Assembly: GCA_009823395.1 (NCBI GenBank)
Contig: CM020501.1
Location: forward strand, 34,246,493-34,310,492
Direction: 5' to 3'
DNA length: 64,000 bases
Source of the DNA: Thamnaconus septentrionalis
Taxonomy: Eukaryota; Chordata; Actinopteri; Tetraodontiformes; Monacanthidae
Shown here: positions 1 to 34,690 of the stretch, piece after piece
Layout of the letters: every line of letters begins with the position of its first letter
How positions within the stretch are numbered: position 1 is the stretch's first letter
Made by a program: the position numbers and the translations under genes
Notes under the pieces: generated by a model
What the model was told of the DNA's origin: nothing
The model's input: only the letters and a program-made list of their open reading frames with translations
Databases searched by the model: none

Positions 1-722
1 GGTGCTGCACGGATTCCAGCCAGATGAATGGAGCGAAGCCAAATCCACAGGCATCTGCCAGAGTCGCTCGCTGATTGGAGCAACTATTCAAATGATTATT
101 CAGGTTGTTCAAAATGAAATTTGGCAGCCTGGCGCCTTTACTCGCAGGCCTGTTGTGAGCATATTATCACAGAAAGTACCAAAGCAAAATATCTGTTATT
201 GTCATCCACTGGTGTGTGGGTGTGAGTGATTGCAAATGCAAAAAAAAAAATGATCTTGTGGGATTATATTTATTGGTATTTCATGACTAGGAGTAAGCCA
301 TCTATATTTGTAATCATTGTGTGTGTTTGATGAGACGTTGCGTCCGTGTGGAGTTTGTCAAGCTGTCGGTGTGGAGTGTCGCCGGCAAACAGGAGGCCAA
401 GCGAAGCGAAGGCCAAGCGAACCTCACCTACGTACGACTTCCTCTCAGCTGCTTCCTCTGTAGCAAACTTTCTGTGTCGGAATAAAACTCAATTCTGTGG
501 AGCAGTTTTCCTTTGCATTTCATTCGCTTTCTGAGTCGCAGCGGCATTTTCAGTGAAAAGTCCCAGGACGCCGCAGAGCCGTTGCAGAACCATTGACTGG
601 GAGGAATTAAACAGAGCTTCTTCTCTGGACGCGTCTGTAGAAACTCTGCTGGGTGACACGACGAACCCGAGGGGAGGGGCAATCAGAGGTCTCCTGTCTA
701 AACAATCTTCCAGCACAGAGGG

Positions 723-726
<4 letters not shown>

Positions 727-766
<40 letters not shown>
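727..766. repeat. (GT)n microsatellite
   Basis: About 20 uninterrupted GT units followed by a GGGGGG run. Confidence 0.95.
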
Positions 767-768
<2 letters not shown>

Positions 769-845
769 GGGCGGGTGCAGTCACTGCCTGAAATGGACAA
801 TTTTCAAAACTCAGGCGGAAGGCAGGAGGCAACCTCAGCGGCCCC

Positions 846-940
846 TGGCTTCAGCCCTGCAGTTGGGTTGGGGGGGGTTAGGGTTGGGTTGGGGGAGGTT
901 AGGGTTGGGTTGGGGGGGGTTAGGGTTGGGGTTGACTCGT
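846..940 (+). repeat. G-rich 21-bp minisatellite with telomere-like TTAGGG
   Basis: Three copies of a 21-bp unit close to gttgggttggggggggttagg. It contains TTAGGG words and many G runs, so it is a strong G-quadruplex candidate. A short CCCTAA pair also occurs at 2411-2425. Nothing else here suggests a true telomere. Confidence 0.85.
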
Positions 941-979
941 TGACCACAGGGGTTCTAAAATGTGACAGAGAGGTCATAG

Positions 980-1232
980 CAGCAGCAGATGGGATATGTC
1001 GAAAACGTGTGCTTTAATTTTGAACAACAACAAACTCAGTGTCTTGGAAGCCCCGCGGTGTTGAGCTCTCGACTGCAATGACTCTTAAAACACTGGGGGA
1101 AAAAACAGATGAAGTAAATAAACTTATTTACTTACTTACTATGAATAATTTTGTCAAGTTCGGTGGGCTGGATTAAGAAGTTAACAGGCCACATGTGGCC
1201 CCCGTGCCGCAGTTTGCCTATGCCATGCCATG
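980..1232. mobile_element. Truncated hAT-like element
   Basis: The right end carries ggccacatgtggccccc then gccgcagtttgcc, the inverse of the common hAT terminal motif gggcaaac...gcggcc. The body matches the complete copy at 56247-56635 base for base over long stretches (gggatatgt..., cttacttactat...). The left end is missing. Confidence 0.65.
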
Positions 1233-3200
1233 GTCTGACAAAGGCCCGCCATAACATGTTTGGCCTGCAGGTGCAAGTGTGTTTGCTGTAGGTGTTGCTG
1301 CTTTACATGGGCAGAACAGTTGTCAGTTAAATGTATAAATAATGTGTTCTATAATGTTTAATTTGTTTAAAATATAACTTCATTTTGTAAACATTTTACC
1401 ATCTCATTCATTTATTTAATATTTCACTTGATCAATCCATTAATTTTGGCCCTTGCAGTCCAAAAAAAGACAGCATGCATCATGTTTTTTTTTTTCATAG
1501 CAAGTGATTACAGTGTATTCAACTATTCCACGGTCCTGTGTTGCAGCGCTTCACAAATTCATATCTAATGCACATCTAGTCAAAGAAGAAATAATGATGA
1601 ATTGCACAACATGCAGTGTGCACAGATGGGAGAAAGTGCACTCGCTCACACATAAACTGTAAAGTCTACCATCTGTTCCCACCTGGCGTAACATTATTTG
1701 GGTAATTCGGCCGCCATGCTGGCAGGTAGCTCAGGGTTGCAGTTGCAGACCATGCACATGCATGCAAATACGTTCATCCATGGGTACTGGCACCAATTTA
1801 GCTCTTATTTTGAAAAGAATTGCCAAAAGACTGGTGAATACGACAACACCAGTTGATGGTCGTGGGCATCGACTGCTGCCATGACTTGGCCTCTGGCAGA
1901 AGGTCCACCGGCGCTCTGGTGGCCAGTCTCAACCAGGGAATGTCCAGGTATGTGTGTCTATGGGAGGGTCGAGCTTGTGGAATATCTTAGCAAAATGCTC
2001 CACGATACTGTGAGTTCTTTTGTACTCATCGATGGTTCTCGGAACGTGCTGAAGATGGGTTGCTGAGGTGTGTCCTGCAGCACAAAGGTCAGGAGATCCT
2101 GGACGGTCAGGTCAGACCTGCCCACACACCTGCCCACAAATTTATCTTATTCCAAAATTGTACAAATCTGCTCAATAGCGCCCCCCCCCCCATGAGGAAA
2201 ATGGGGACTTTCTACCTCATTTTGACCCCCTGAACAAGGTTGCATCTGCACCAAATTTTGCACACGTCAAGTCTGCAAAAAATTGAACGTGATGAAGAAC
2301 TGAAAACCGTCGCTGCTTCAGAGCGCCAACTACAGGCCGAGAAAAAAACACTTAAATGACCATCGTAGAGACCTGGGACCAGAGCCCTGGTCCCTCTGGT
2401 CCCCAACACCCTAACCCTAACCCTGCAGTGGTGGGCTCTGCAACCCCACTTTGACCCGGGTCCTGATCAGAAGTCATGACTCAGCAGTTGCAAGAGCAAA
2501 CCATGATAACAAACACTTTGACCATTTATGATAAACCCAGAATGTCACACTTTCAAATGATCACATAATAATAATTTAAAATTTAAAAAAAAACACTGTC
2601 GTCAACACTTGGCAAAGCACCACCACAATATCACAAAGGCATCAAACACAGTTGCGAGAGAGTAAAACCAGTCAACAATCCTCGAGACAGAATGCAACAA
2701 ATGTCACGAATCCCCAAGAGCCAAGTTTTAGTCGATAGCGCACGGATAGCACGCGCACCCAGGAGAGAGTCCGTCACTTCAATCATCAACGCACGCATCC
2801 ACGACCGAGTCAATGTTCCTTCGAACGCGACACCCACACACGCACCGACTCCTTGAGCAACGCACCAGATCAAAGTGTCGGGTTCGAACCAATGCACACA
2901 ACAATGGCGGCGCACCGGTAGCACGCTACACACACCTCCGGGCCCGGTTCCGTTGAGTGCTTGTGTGAGTGCTGTCGGAAGACACAATTCCCTGGCGCGG
3001 AGCTGTCCAAAGCTCGCAACGGCGGCGTCAATCCAAGTTCCGACTGCGGCCTGGATCCAAACAGCCTCGGACGGGACAGGAAAGGTCAATCCGGGACAGG
3101 AAAAGTCAATCCGGGACAGGAAACAAGCCGCCGCGAGACCCTCCGTGGCTCCAGAGTCCCGGGAAAGTAAACGACGATGCGACGCAGCTGTAGTCACTCA
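1233..3200. other. Gene-free spacer
   Basis: No conserved coding sequence is recognised. It holds a C run near 2180 and a short direct repeat of a 20-bp unit (gacaggaaaggtcaatccgg) at about 3077-3122. An open frame of 188 codons at 2631-3197 on the minus strand has no recognisable domain and overlaps this repeat. Confidence 0.6.
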
Positions 3201-3458
3201 ACAAACAAACAAAACTCCAACTTAACACTTTTACCTGACAAAACAACAACAACAACAACAACAACAAAGTCCAAGAAAGCAACTTTTTTTTCTCCTTTTT
3301 ATTTTTTTTTTTTTTTTTACAAAATGCAGCGACCTACCTTACTACGCGGTTCACTTGAGGGGCATTTGGGGGAGAACTGTTCCGGCAAGTCTATTCTCCT
3401 TCTGGGTGGGACATTGGTCAGCACATTTATTAACACTCCACAAAACAAAACATGTGCC

Positions 3459-4053
3459 GTGTCTCAATTCAGGGTCTGCGTCCTTGAAGTGCGCATTTTG
3501 AAAGGAAGTTGCGTCATCGCACTGCGCGAAGGCTCCTCCCAATTCCCGAGGGTGCTTAGGACGCTCAAAATGCGTACTCGGAAATACGCACTCGTTTTAG
3601 CCGATTCGAAGGATGCACCGCTACTATCCTTCGCGTACTTATGCATCCCATGATGCTTTGCGTGCTGCTGCAAAGCATCATGAGATCTTGAGAAGTCAGC
3701 TGAAATTAGCGCCATCTACTGGTAAAGACACAACATATAAATTTAAGTATTGAAGTTTCACATAAAATGTGCAGTTTTAACATCGGGTTTTTATTTATTT
3801 GAATATCGAACGGCATCGTTAGATGGCGAACCAATGGTTAGCTTGATGCTATAAAAACCTCACTTCCGGGGTTGGCCAGCAGGAGGGATCGGCGGTAACG
3901 CAACGAGGAAATACGCCGAAGGCTAGACCGTCCCGTGTGGTTACCGGGGAGGCGGGGCTTGGTTCGTCCTTCTAGGCTGGGTCCTCGAAGAACGCTTCCT
4001 TCAGACGGAGGACACTCGGTCTGAAGGGTGCAGACCCTGGATTGAGACACAGC
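3459..4053. mobile_element. Non-autonomous DNA transposon (MITE) with terminal inverted repeats
   Basis: The left end begins gtgtctcaattcagggtctg and the right end is its near-exact reverse complement (cagaccctggattgagacac). About 595 bp lie between with no transposase. A second copy at 15259-15676 is in inverted orientation relative to this one, is very similar, and is cut off at one end. Family not identified. Confidence 0.8.
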
Positions 4054-4357
4054 CATGGTTCCTCTTGACCGATGTGACAATGTACGGTTGAAAAGGGGTG
4101 TGGCTTCCCCAAATGAACACCTGTCGCTAATCCGCACGTGCCCTCATTGAAGTGCCAAAACAAAGGAAAGAAAGGACATGCACCACCTTGTGGGAAAATA
4201 GCATAATAGCACTCAAAACAAATAATAATCATCAAACATAGGACGCTCATAATGTACACAAGGGAAAATAAACAAATGGATCAAAGAGTCGCCATCTGCC
4301 TGAGCCATTCCAGCCTAATCTCATCATGTCCTTGCAAACATCTACCAACATTCAAGC

Positions 4358-4388
<31 letters not shown>

Positions 4389-5409
4389 AAGGTAGAACAG
4401 CAAATCCTTCAGCTTCCCATTTGGCCCCTAGTCAAACTCATTTTGGTTCACGGGCCACATAGAGAAAAACATTTCCCAAGCGGGCCACACCGGTGAAATC
4501 ATGGTAGAATCATAAGTTGAAAAAAAAAAAAAAAAGAACTTCGGGTTGTTTTCTTTGTTTTACTGCTCGTGTTCTTGGAGCGCTCTGCACTCTGCATCCG
4601 CTTTTCTCTTTTTCCACAGAGACATTGTGGGGCAGCAAGGGTGGCAGATAGTGTTTGCCACCTGTCATTCAGGTCCGTCACAGGCCAGTGGCTCGCCAGT
4701 GGTGCTGAGTCATAACTTATGCTCCTGCAGGATCTCCATCAGAGTGAGCCCCAATGTTCTAAATAACTCAATACTCAATAGGTACTAGCATGTTAAAGTC
4801 GGCTCTGCCGCTTCGTGTTGCTCTCACACGGCCAGTCATTTTCCAGAATTTTCTGAACAGCTGTTGTAAACAGTAATAGGAGCCCAAAACGAGCAGATAA
4901 GAGCTACACTACGAGTCATGAAATGGCTCTGCAAGTGGTTGCAACCTGTCACCGACTGACCGGGCCTGACTGTAACGATGGTGTTTCAAACGATGTCGTG
5001 TATTTACAGTACAGCAGAGAAACTAGAGAATGCAGTATTTCCAAAGCGCCTTTGGAGTATTGCCAAAGAAATTAGCCCACGTTGCTCGTTGTTAAGGCCA
5101 GCAAGCGTCTTGCCCCCTCGCTCCGTGTCACCTTTGTCACGTCTCTGCTAATCCAGGTGCGCCGTCGCCACAAACTGATTGGTGCCTGCCTGTCCCGCCT
5201 GCTGTCCTGTCGGACTCTGATTGGTGCGCCGTGCACGATTAGTCAAGACGCGTGGCACTGTCTGTCTGCGCTGAACACTTCACACCTGAGCGTCAGAGTG
5301 AAGGAGAGACAGAGAAAAGGCGCAGATAATCAATGTTAAGCCGCACATCCCGGAAAGAAACCAGGAAACAGGTTGATCCATATCCAGTCGCAGAGTCAAA
5401 AAAAGCAAA

Positions 5410-5440
<31 letters not shown>

Positions 5441-5700
5441 ACCTCCCTGAGTGGCAAATCCCAATCAAAGGTGGCTTTATTTCAGTATGTTCATTTTTTA
5501 CAACGTAAAATACAGCAAGATTTCAGGTTGGGAGCCCATATGTACACGCTGGAGGAAAGAGACTGAGGGAATCCAACCAAATCAATGACACATCATTCAC
5601 GTTGTCTTTACTGGTGAAGCGTGATGATTCTGTCGGCTGCTCTCCGCTTGCTGACGCACGGCACCGTCCTCGCCAAAGCGGTGAGCTTGTTCAAAGCAAG
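4054..5700. other. Gene-free spacer downstream of wdr17
   Basis: Includes a hAT-like fragment near 4440-4490 (gggccacatagag), an (ATTT)n tract at 4357-4386 and an (AAAT)n tract at 5405-5442. No exon with a conserved product is seen. Confidence 0.6.
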
Positions 5701-5716
5701 AGTCACAGATGTTCTA

Positions 5717-5722
5717 TTTATT
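5717..5722 (-). terminator. Likely wdr17 polyadenylation signal
   Basis: AATAAA on the minus strand lies about 175 bases after the wdr17 stop codon. A second AATAAA occurs near 5474-5479. Position and strand fit 3' end formation, but no downstream GU-rich element was tested. Confidence 0.5.
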
Positions 5723-5897
5723 ACTGTTCCTGATTTATGGCTCGGTAAAAATGAAATAAATAGATGAATAAATAAAAATAAAAAAACACACACAGTAGGC
5801 CACGTGTTTGCCCTCTATTTTTCCATCGCTAGATTCTCAGTTCATTAAAACCGCTCTGGGGACGTCTTCCGTGCGCTGCAGTGTTTGTGCTGTTGAA

Positions 5898-28129
<22,232 letters not shown>

Positions 28130-28135
28130 CCTCAC

Positions 28136-30110
28136 CTGGAGACGCACAGACACTCGCACACATTAACCTACATCGGTGACACTTCCACCCACTCCGTCCT
28201 GAGTATATAACGTTGTGTGGATGAAGTTGCATCGTTTCGGGGGAAAATATGTTCCTTGGTGTTGTTATTAATAACAATATTATCGTTTTTGAAATGTTGA
28301 ACTTGGCTTACTAGGCGGTGTATCGGCTCAATAATAAACGGTGAAAAGAAATATGAGGTGAAATCTATCACGCAACATAAAGGCTGATCCTGGTTCATTC
28401 ACCCTATGCAATGAGAGTTTTTGCAAATAATTTGACTGAAATCACAGAAATTCTAAAAATAACAAATGAAAGATGCTTTTTGGCTGCCAGTCTCTCCCTC
28501 TCTCTCTCTTTAACTTACCAAGAAGCACAATCAAAGACAAACATGAAACCCACAGGCTGAAGGGCATAAATTGATGAAAGGGAAAGACACATGGGCAGAG
28601 GATTTAACTTTAATCTCTGCTCTGATTGGCTAATCTGATCAATGGCTGTAAATGCCGAGAAAAACTCCAAGCATTCACGTTTTCTGTCGTCTGTTATTAC
28701 ATACTTCATTTAATGGGAAAACATCGGGACTGAAAATATTAAAACCTTGCATGTTCAGACTTAATGAGGAGACACTGAATATATAAAATACAAAAGGTTT
28801 TCTGTCGGTGGCAGTCTTCAAACCCCGGTGTCCACTTGGCCCCTGAACCTTCTCCTGTAAGATGCAAATGGCCGATTTGCATATCAATTTCCCTTTTTGA
28901 TTAGATAATGGCTGCGACGATGTGAACAGTAATGATGCGCGGCTGTACAGTTAATGGCTACTTAAGCATGTTGATGTTGATGAAAGAACACGCGAGTGGC
29001 CCTTTTAGATTGGATGCCTTTGAAACAAATGAAACAAACGACTCAGTTGTTGTTTGTTTGTCTTTTGTTTGTCTTTTGGTGATGAGTTTCAAAATCCAAG
29101 CCAACAAAGGTGCTCCACAATGTTTTTCTTTTTTTTTAATCACCGTTTTAGTGATCAAATAACGCTGCTGCAAAATTGCCGCTGTTGCTGTTGAGTTTGT
29201 GAAAATTGTCCAAGAAGCTTCATATCACTAAAACTTGTGAAAGAGTTAAAGTCTTAAACAGACAGATGCAGGCATGTCGACTCACGCATCAGTCTGCAGG
29301 TTGTTTCTTTAGAGTGTCGTACTGCATCACAAGTGCAAACACCAACAGCTATATATTTTTTTCCCATTTGCTTCAGCGCTCTTCCATGACAGTGTTGACT
29401 GGACAAAGTGTTTCATGACCCTTGGATGGGTAATGCAGAGAGCACGGTTCTGAAAAGTGTTGGAGGCGCCTCACATGTTCATCTTGCATCGTGAGGTGAA
29501 AATGCCTCAGTAGATGTGGTGCGAATGTGCAGAATTCCCATCGGTAACAGTTTCAGGATTTGACATACATCACTGTTCCGTTGTGATCTATGATGTTCCG
29601 TGGTGTTTTGCCAATGCTGGACAGAAGTTCATAAAATCATAAGTGTATGCACTTGCAATAATCTTTTCCTTTTCTACATCGGACCTACAACGGAACCTGT
29701 CTACGGCTCCAGCCTCTTTTCCGTTGGGAGCTTTTAATGATGTTGTGCAGGTCTACCTGTTTTAAGAATCAGAACCTCAGCCACCAGGGCACAGGTGGAG
29801 CAGAAGAAAGCAGGATTCACAGCACTGGACGAGGAGCATGCGGTCCACGTTCAGCTGAACACAACACGCTGAAAACGTTGTTACAATTACGCCTGTACTT
29901 TCAATTGCTAAAATGTCATAGCACTTCTGCTCCCAGGAGACCAATCAAAGCGAAGGAGGAGACGTCTGGCAATTAAGCTGCTCTGTCTCCAGGGAGACGC
30001 AGTGGTTTGGAAGAATGTTGACATTGGGAAAAGTAAGTTTAAGAAATGCACATACGTGCTGACATGGAACAGTTTGAGTGGCTTTGGTTCTTTGTTTTAT
30101 GAGAGATTGT
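28136..30110. other. Intron or upstream region of wdr17, no exon seen
   Basis: About 2 kb with no conserved coding sequence on either strand. Probably intron 1 of wdr17 if the 5' exon near 30.5 kb is real. Confidence 0.5.
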
Positions 30111-30149
30111 TTAGATCATTCTGTCAGGTGAAACTGGAGTCCAAACAAT

Positions 30150-30214
<65 letters not shown>

Positions 30215-30222
30215 CAATAATA
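30150..30222. repeat. (AAT)n microsatellite
   Basis: About 20 AAT units with one AAC interruption; a second tract of the same motif is at 31111-31193. Confidence 0.95.
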
Positions 30223-30524
30223 ATAATTCGATGGTTGTTGTTAAAGCAAGCCTTGTGTCCCACTGCTCCGTTAGAAGAAAACATCCACCGACTGTTGAAG
30301 ACAGACACAGACACAGACACAGGACCGCCTCTCACATGCAAATGATGATCGAGACACACAAAATGACAGACAATGGCAATGACCGACAAGGCCAGACATG
30401 TATTGAGACGTGCTAATCATGATTAAGATGAGGGGGGGGGGACACACACACACAGCTGGTAAGTAGCGCCCAACCTGCGGCTGCAGTCCCCAGTGGACCC
30501 CAGGCTAACCCAGCTGCTGCTTAC

Positions 30525-30790
30525 CGAGCTGTCGCCCTCAACTCTGCCACAATTTCAGCTCCGGAAGCGCAGAGTGGGTTTGTCCTCCGCCGCTTTGTGT
30601 TCCGTGTGATGTCGTCGCTGACTGAGCCGACGGCATCAACAGGTTTCAGCAGCACGCTAATCCGTGCGCAATCTGCCCGCTCGCGAGGCGTCGAGGGAGG
30701 GAGGGGGGGAGGGAGGGGGGGAGTCTGACCGCCTGGACGCAACGGCTGCAGTGTGCGTGTGTGCGTGTCAGCGTGAAGAAGCAGCTGACG

Positions 30791-30835
<45 letters not shown>

Positions 30836-30970
30836 CATAGCGCTCGCAAATTGGTGTGATGCGTGTGTCCGTCCCCCCCCTTCATGCTTACCGTTTGTGT
30901 TCACTTGGCTCGTGCACGACGGACAGTTCGCAGGTGCTGAAAGGCTGCCACCGTCATCCGCGTGAGGTGG
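30525..30970 (-). promoter_or_regulatory. Candidate 5' exon and CpG-rich promoter of wdr17
   Basis: A CpG-rich stretch lies 2.4 kb upstream of the first coding exon of wdr17. On the minus strand it offers a good donor (CTCG|GTAAGC, exon end at 30525). The exon with the ATG begins 6 bases before its start codon behind an acceptor, so at least one upstream non-coding exon is required; this is the best candidate nearby. It also contains a (GT)n run at 30797-30834. No conserved coding sequence is seen. Confidence 0.4.
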
Positions 30971-31146
30971 GAGGCATCGAAGGCTTTGATTGGTTATCAG
31001 CAATCATTATTCTGAACGCCTATTGGCTAGTCGAAGCGTTGGTCATGATCGTTTCTGGGCCAACCCCATGGCGTCCAGCTTTGAGATGATTGATTCATAG
31101 CAGACCATTTCATAATAACAATAACAATAATAATAATAATAATAAC

Positions 31147-31193
<47 letters not shown>

Positions 31194-31245
31194 GAAGTGT
31201 TGAGGTTTGACCAAATTTTTGTTCATTGCTTTATCTCTCGACCAG

Positions 31246-31655
31246 GGGTGGGCAAACTACGCACGGAAAATATATTAATTATAAGTTTTGATCACCGTTT
31301 GACCTCTAGACCAGGGGTGGGCAAACTACGGCCCGGGGGCCAAATCCTGCCCACCAGAAAATATATATCAATAGTAAGTTTTTCTTAAAATAGCTGTATT
31401 TCATCGATTTTTCAGTGTTTTGATTTCAATGAAAATATTGAACTTTTTTACTTTAAATTTAATTTAAATAAAGAGGTAAATATTGTGGGACAGATATTTT
31501 GTTATTACACTTGTTCAGTTTTCAATTGACATTAAGTAGGTTTTCTACATAACCCTAGATATATTTTTTCTCCCATGAGGTGGCTCACCAAGACACTCCA
31601 CCCATCTGCTACTGTCCATTGTTGACCACTAGTCAAAAGGTTTGTTCACCCCTGG
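31246..31655. mobile_element. hAT-like non-autonomous element with nested partial copy
   Basis: The left end ccaggggtgggcaaactacg occurs at 31248 and again at 31310, the second followed by gcccgggggcc. The right end is gtttgttcacccctgg at about 31636-31651, its inverted partner. The first left end looks like a nested or duplicated terminus. No transposase. Confidence 0.7.
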
Positions 31656-32155
31656 TCCCGACTATGAAATTAAATCAGACTGCTTTTTTGATAATATTTT
31701 GTACAAACCAGCAACACACTTAATTATTTATCTAGCTAAGTTGAAAAAGATGTAATAGAATAGGGCATAATCTATGATAAATATAAATCTAACTGAAGCA
31801 ACAGTGTTGCATCCAACTGTGCCATGTATTGCATTATGTTATTGTTATGGTGAGGATAGGTTGAGGCGTTACCCTCCTTCAGCAGAAATGCACATGCATA
31901 GTCGTATCTTTGTGAGAAATTCTATTGTTTTGTTTTTGATGCTTTTGAAAAAAATATGACCACAGCATTTTTTTTTCCTGTCATCACTTCATTTGCAACA
32001 CTTAGTACACAGCTGAAAAATAGCATACAGTAAGCCAATATTTCTAACTGAACTAAAGGTCTTAGTGGAGTTTGTTGTGCATCAGGGTGTTGATTTGCCT
32101 TTCAAAGGACCAAATTTAAAGTAGAGACGAGAGAATTATAATCAATATACAAAAT

Positions 32156-32161
32156 TTTATT
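32156..32161 (-). terminator. hmgb2 polyadenylation signal
   Basis: AATAAA on the minus strand about 470 bases after the stop codon, in an A/T-rich 3' UTR. Position fits the long, conserved 3' UTR of HMGB genes. Confidence 0.6.
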
Positions 32162-32629
32162 AATAAAAAAAAAATCTACAAAGTCTTCGGCGTTTCACAT
32201 TTAAAACGGCAAACTTCTTTTAGCGGAGTTTCACATTAAAAACAACTGCAAACTATAGAAAACCCCTGATAGCAAAATGATGTGAAGTAAAGAAACCGCA
32301 CCGCTAAACACACGCAGTGCTTTCAATCTTTAAAACTTCACCAATCTGCAGCTGCCTACTGCCTGTACATGAAATTCAGTCATTTGTATAATCACAGGAA
32401 ATTGACATTCGGCTGCCAGTTCAAATATCAAAAAAGAAAAACTGTAACGCTTAAATTCAAGAGAACTTAAACAAATGGAAACCAAATGAACAAAAAAAAA
32501 AAACAATATCCCTGACTTAGAAGAGAACATCAAAAACCTACAGAGGCAGACCAAGAGGGACAGGAGGCTATAAGATAATCATTCACAAAACGAAACAGGT
32601 CAGGGGAGGAAATGAAATCCTCATCCTTT

Positions 32630-33596
32630 TTAGTCGTCATCCTCATCATCATCATCGTCGTCGTCATCATCATCTTCCTCTTCATCGTCATCATCATCGT
32701 CGTCGTCGTCATCCTCAGGTACTACCTTTTTAGCAGACGGCCTACCAGGCCCACTCTTCTTGCCAGCATCACTCTTTCCCAAGCCACCTTTAGCTCTGTA
32801 GGCAGCAACGTCCTGCAATACAAATCAGTGTTACAAGTCCGTCTTATAGTGGTTGCCCAACAAAAGTAATAGCTATAGTTGAAGTATTTAAAGCTGTAAT
32901 TCAGACTACAGGTGGATACCTTCTCATATTTCTCCTTCAGCTTGGTAGCCTTTGCTGCATAGGGAGCCCTGTCTTTGGGGGTCTGAGTGGACCACAACTC
33001 GCCCAGCTTCTTGGCAATGTCGCCAATGGAGATACCTGGGTGGTCCTCCTTGATCTTGGGACGATGTTCAGAGCAGAACACAAAGAAGGCAGAACTGGGG
33101 AAGACAAAAAAAAGGAGATAACTGTGTTTAAACATCTATTAATCCCTTCATCCTGAACACCAGAAAAGAAAAAAAAATCATAAGAATTCAGAACTTACGG
33201 TGGCCTTTTGGGGGCATTGGGATCCTTCTTTTTCTTCATGGGCTTGGCCCCCTTAGGGGGGACGTAGGACTTCATCTCTTGGTCATAACGGACTTTGTCA
33301 TTCTTTGCCATATCCTCAAACCTCACCTTCTCCTTGGACGACATCATCTAGTAGAAATATGTGGCACACATTAGTTGTGCTAGATACAGAACAGAAGCTT
33401 TTTTTTCTTTTCTTTTTTTAAATGAAAAAAAAAATTCTTGGAAACTTACCCTCCACCTCTCAGAGCACTTCTTGGAGAACTCGGCAAAGCCTACTGGTGT
33501 TGTCGGGTGCTTCTTCTTGTGCTCTTCGCGGCAAGTCGTCACGAAGAAGGCATAAGAGGTCATCTTTCCTCTCGGCTTGTTTGGATCCTTCTTCAT
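32630..33596 (-). CDS. hmgb2: High mobility group protein B2
   Basis: Non-histone chromatin protein that bends DNA and helps transcription and repair in the nucleus. Four coding exons, all in phase: 33450-33596 (exon from 33609), 33199-33347, 32920-33094, 32630-32812; 217 codons (human 209). Box A (about residues 7-77) has the KKCSERW signature; box B (about 90-162) has [19 protein letters not shown] and [11 protein letters not shown]. The linker then gives the HMGB2-type [14 protein letters not shown], followed by a pure acidic tail of about 28 Asp/Glu, nearly all Asp. EHRPKIK and GPGRPS favour HMGB2 over HMGB1 or HMGB3. Start codon follows an acceptor at 33610, so exon 1 is non-coding. Symbol suffix (a or b) cannot be decided here. 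Confidence 0.93.
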
Positions 33597-34401
33597 GGCT
33601 GCAAATGACCTAGGGACAAACACGCGACCGTCAAACCACGACTAAAAATAACAAGAGCCCAGACTGGAAGACGTAGCGAATATGTAGACGGCCGTTCCTT
33701 TTAACGTTAAAAGTGGCGAATTCCAACCAAGGTCAAAACCATCAACTAAATTCTTCCGTGTTCCTTTGGTGTACAAGTAGCGACGCCGTCTGAGAGGCCG
33801 GGCAAAGCAGACGCCGAGGCGGTGTTTTAAGGCTCTAATCGGATTTATGCTCGACTGGAACAAAAAGAACGGCCTCCATTTTGGATCTTCCCGCCTAAAC
33901 TAAACTGCGCCAAACACGGGCGCAGAAAGAATAGCAAATGACCTCCATTTGACTCCACCGTTCCGACACAACACAAAAAGGAACGTCGACGGGACAAGTA
34001 CGTCCAAACTACAAAGCAAGCGGCACCAATTCAGACAATGGTGCGAATTCTGCGAAAGTGGAGCAACAAGCGGAGTTACCCAACCAAATGGCGTTTGAGT
34101 GCGTTGCGCACATTCTCAAAGAGAGATGGTGTTTTAAACAAGCGAACGAACGGAAACACGTTTGCCGACGAGTCACATAGAACAAATTGAGTTCTCTTTG
34201 TCCAAACAACTTGCACACGATACTTTGGAGTGTACATGAGACACCATTGACTTGATAAAACAAATATGAAAAAAAAAATAATAATCCTATCGGACAAGGA
34301 GGATATTACAAACTAAAAGTATCTCTGGACAAAGGATAAGACCACGAACTAGTTTGCGGCATTCTAACAACAAATTGTAGATGCGGCCAGCGTTAACTTA
34401 C

Positions 34402-34490
34402 CCGGTCTCGTCAATACAAGTAGAGAGAACGGCTCTTTCGGGGAGAATGAGCAAGTGTTTTGTCAGTCTGTGCGAGACCAAACTAACTTA
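34402..34490 (-). other. hmgb2: hmgb2 non-coding exon 1
   Basis: A donor ACCGG|GTAAGT ends an exon at 34402 on the minus strand, upstream of the coding exon acceptor at 33610. The outer edge is not visible and is set from the promoter elements beyond it. HMGB genes usually have a non-coding first exon. Confidence 0.6.
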
Positions 34491-34529
34491 ACAAGGAGTG
34501 GGCCCACGGCTCCTCCCCCGGCTCGCGCC

Positions 34530-34690
34530 CATTGGTCAGATACACACATTTAAATTTGAACTTCGAGTCCCACTGAGTCGAACAGCGGGGATTGGCCACT
34601 CGGTGGCGGAATGACACATTAAGTTTGTGTGTGCTTCGACCGTGCCGATTGGTTAAAATCGGACTTTTAAACATACGGCGCGAAAACGTT
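34530..34690 (-). promoter_or_regulatory. hmgb2 core promoter: three CCAAT boxes, CHR-like site and E2F site
   Basis: On the minus strand, CCAAT boxes lie at 34531-34535, 34591-34595 and 34648-34652, spaced 57-60 bp. A perfect E2F-type site (GGCGCGAAAA on the plus strand) lies at 34677-34686 and a CHR-like TTTGAA at 34555-34560. No TATA box is seen. This is the layout of NF-Y/E2F/DREAM controlled cell-cycle genes, which fits known HMGB2 control; the assignment of each site is inference. Confidence 0.65.

Noticed and set aside
870..930. True telomere or chromosome end
   Set aside because: Only three degenerate units inside ordinary sequence with genes beyond.
553..1017. 154-codon plus-strand open frame
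   Set aside because: Runs through a GT microsatellite and the TTAGGG-like minisatellite; Gly/Val repeats follow from the DNA repeat.
2631..3197. 188-codon minus-strand open frame
   Set aside because: No recognisable domain, GC-rich, overlaps a short tandem repeat; no splice partners seen.
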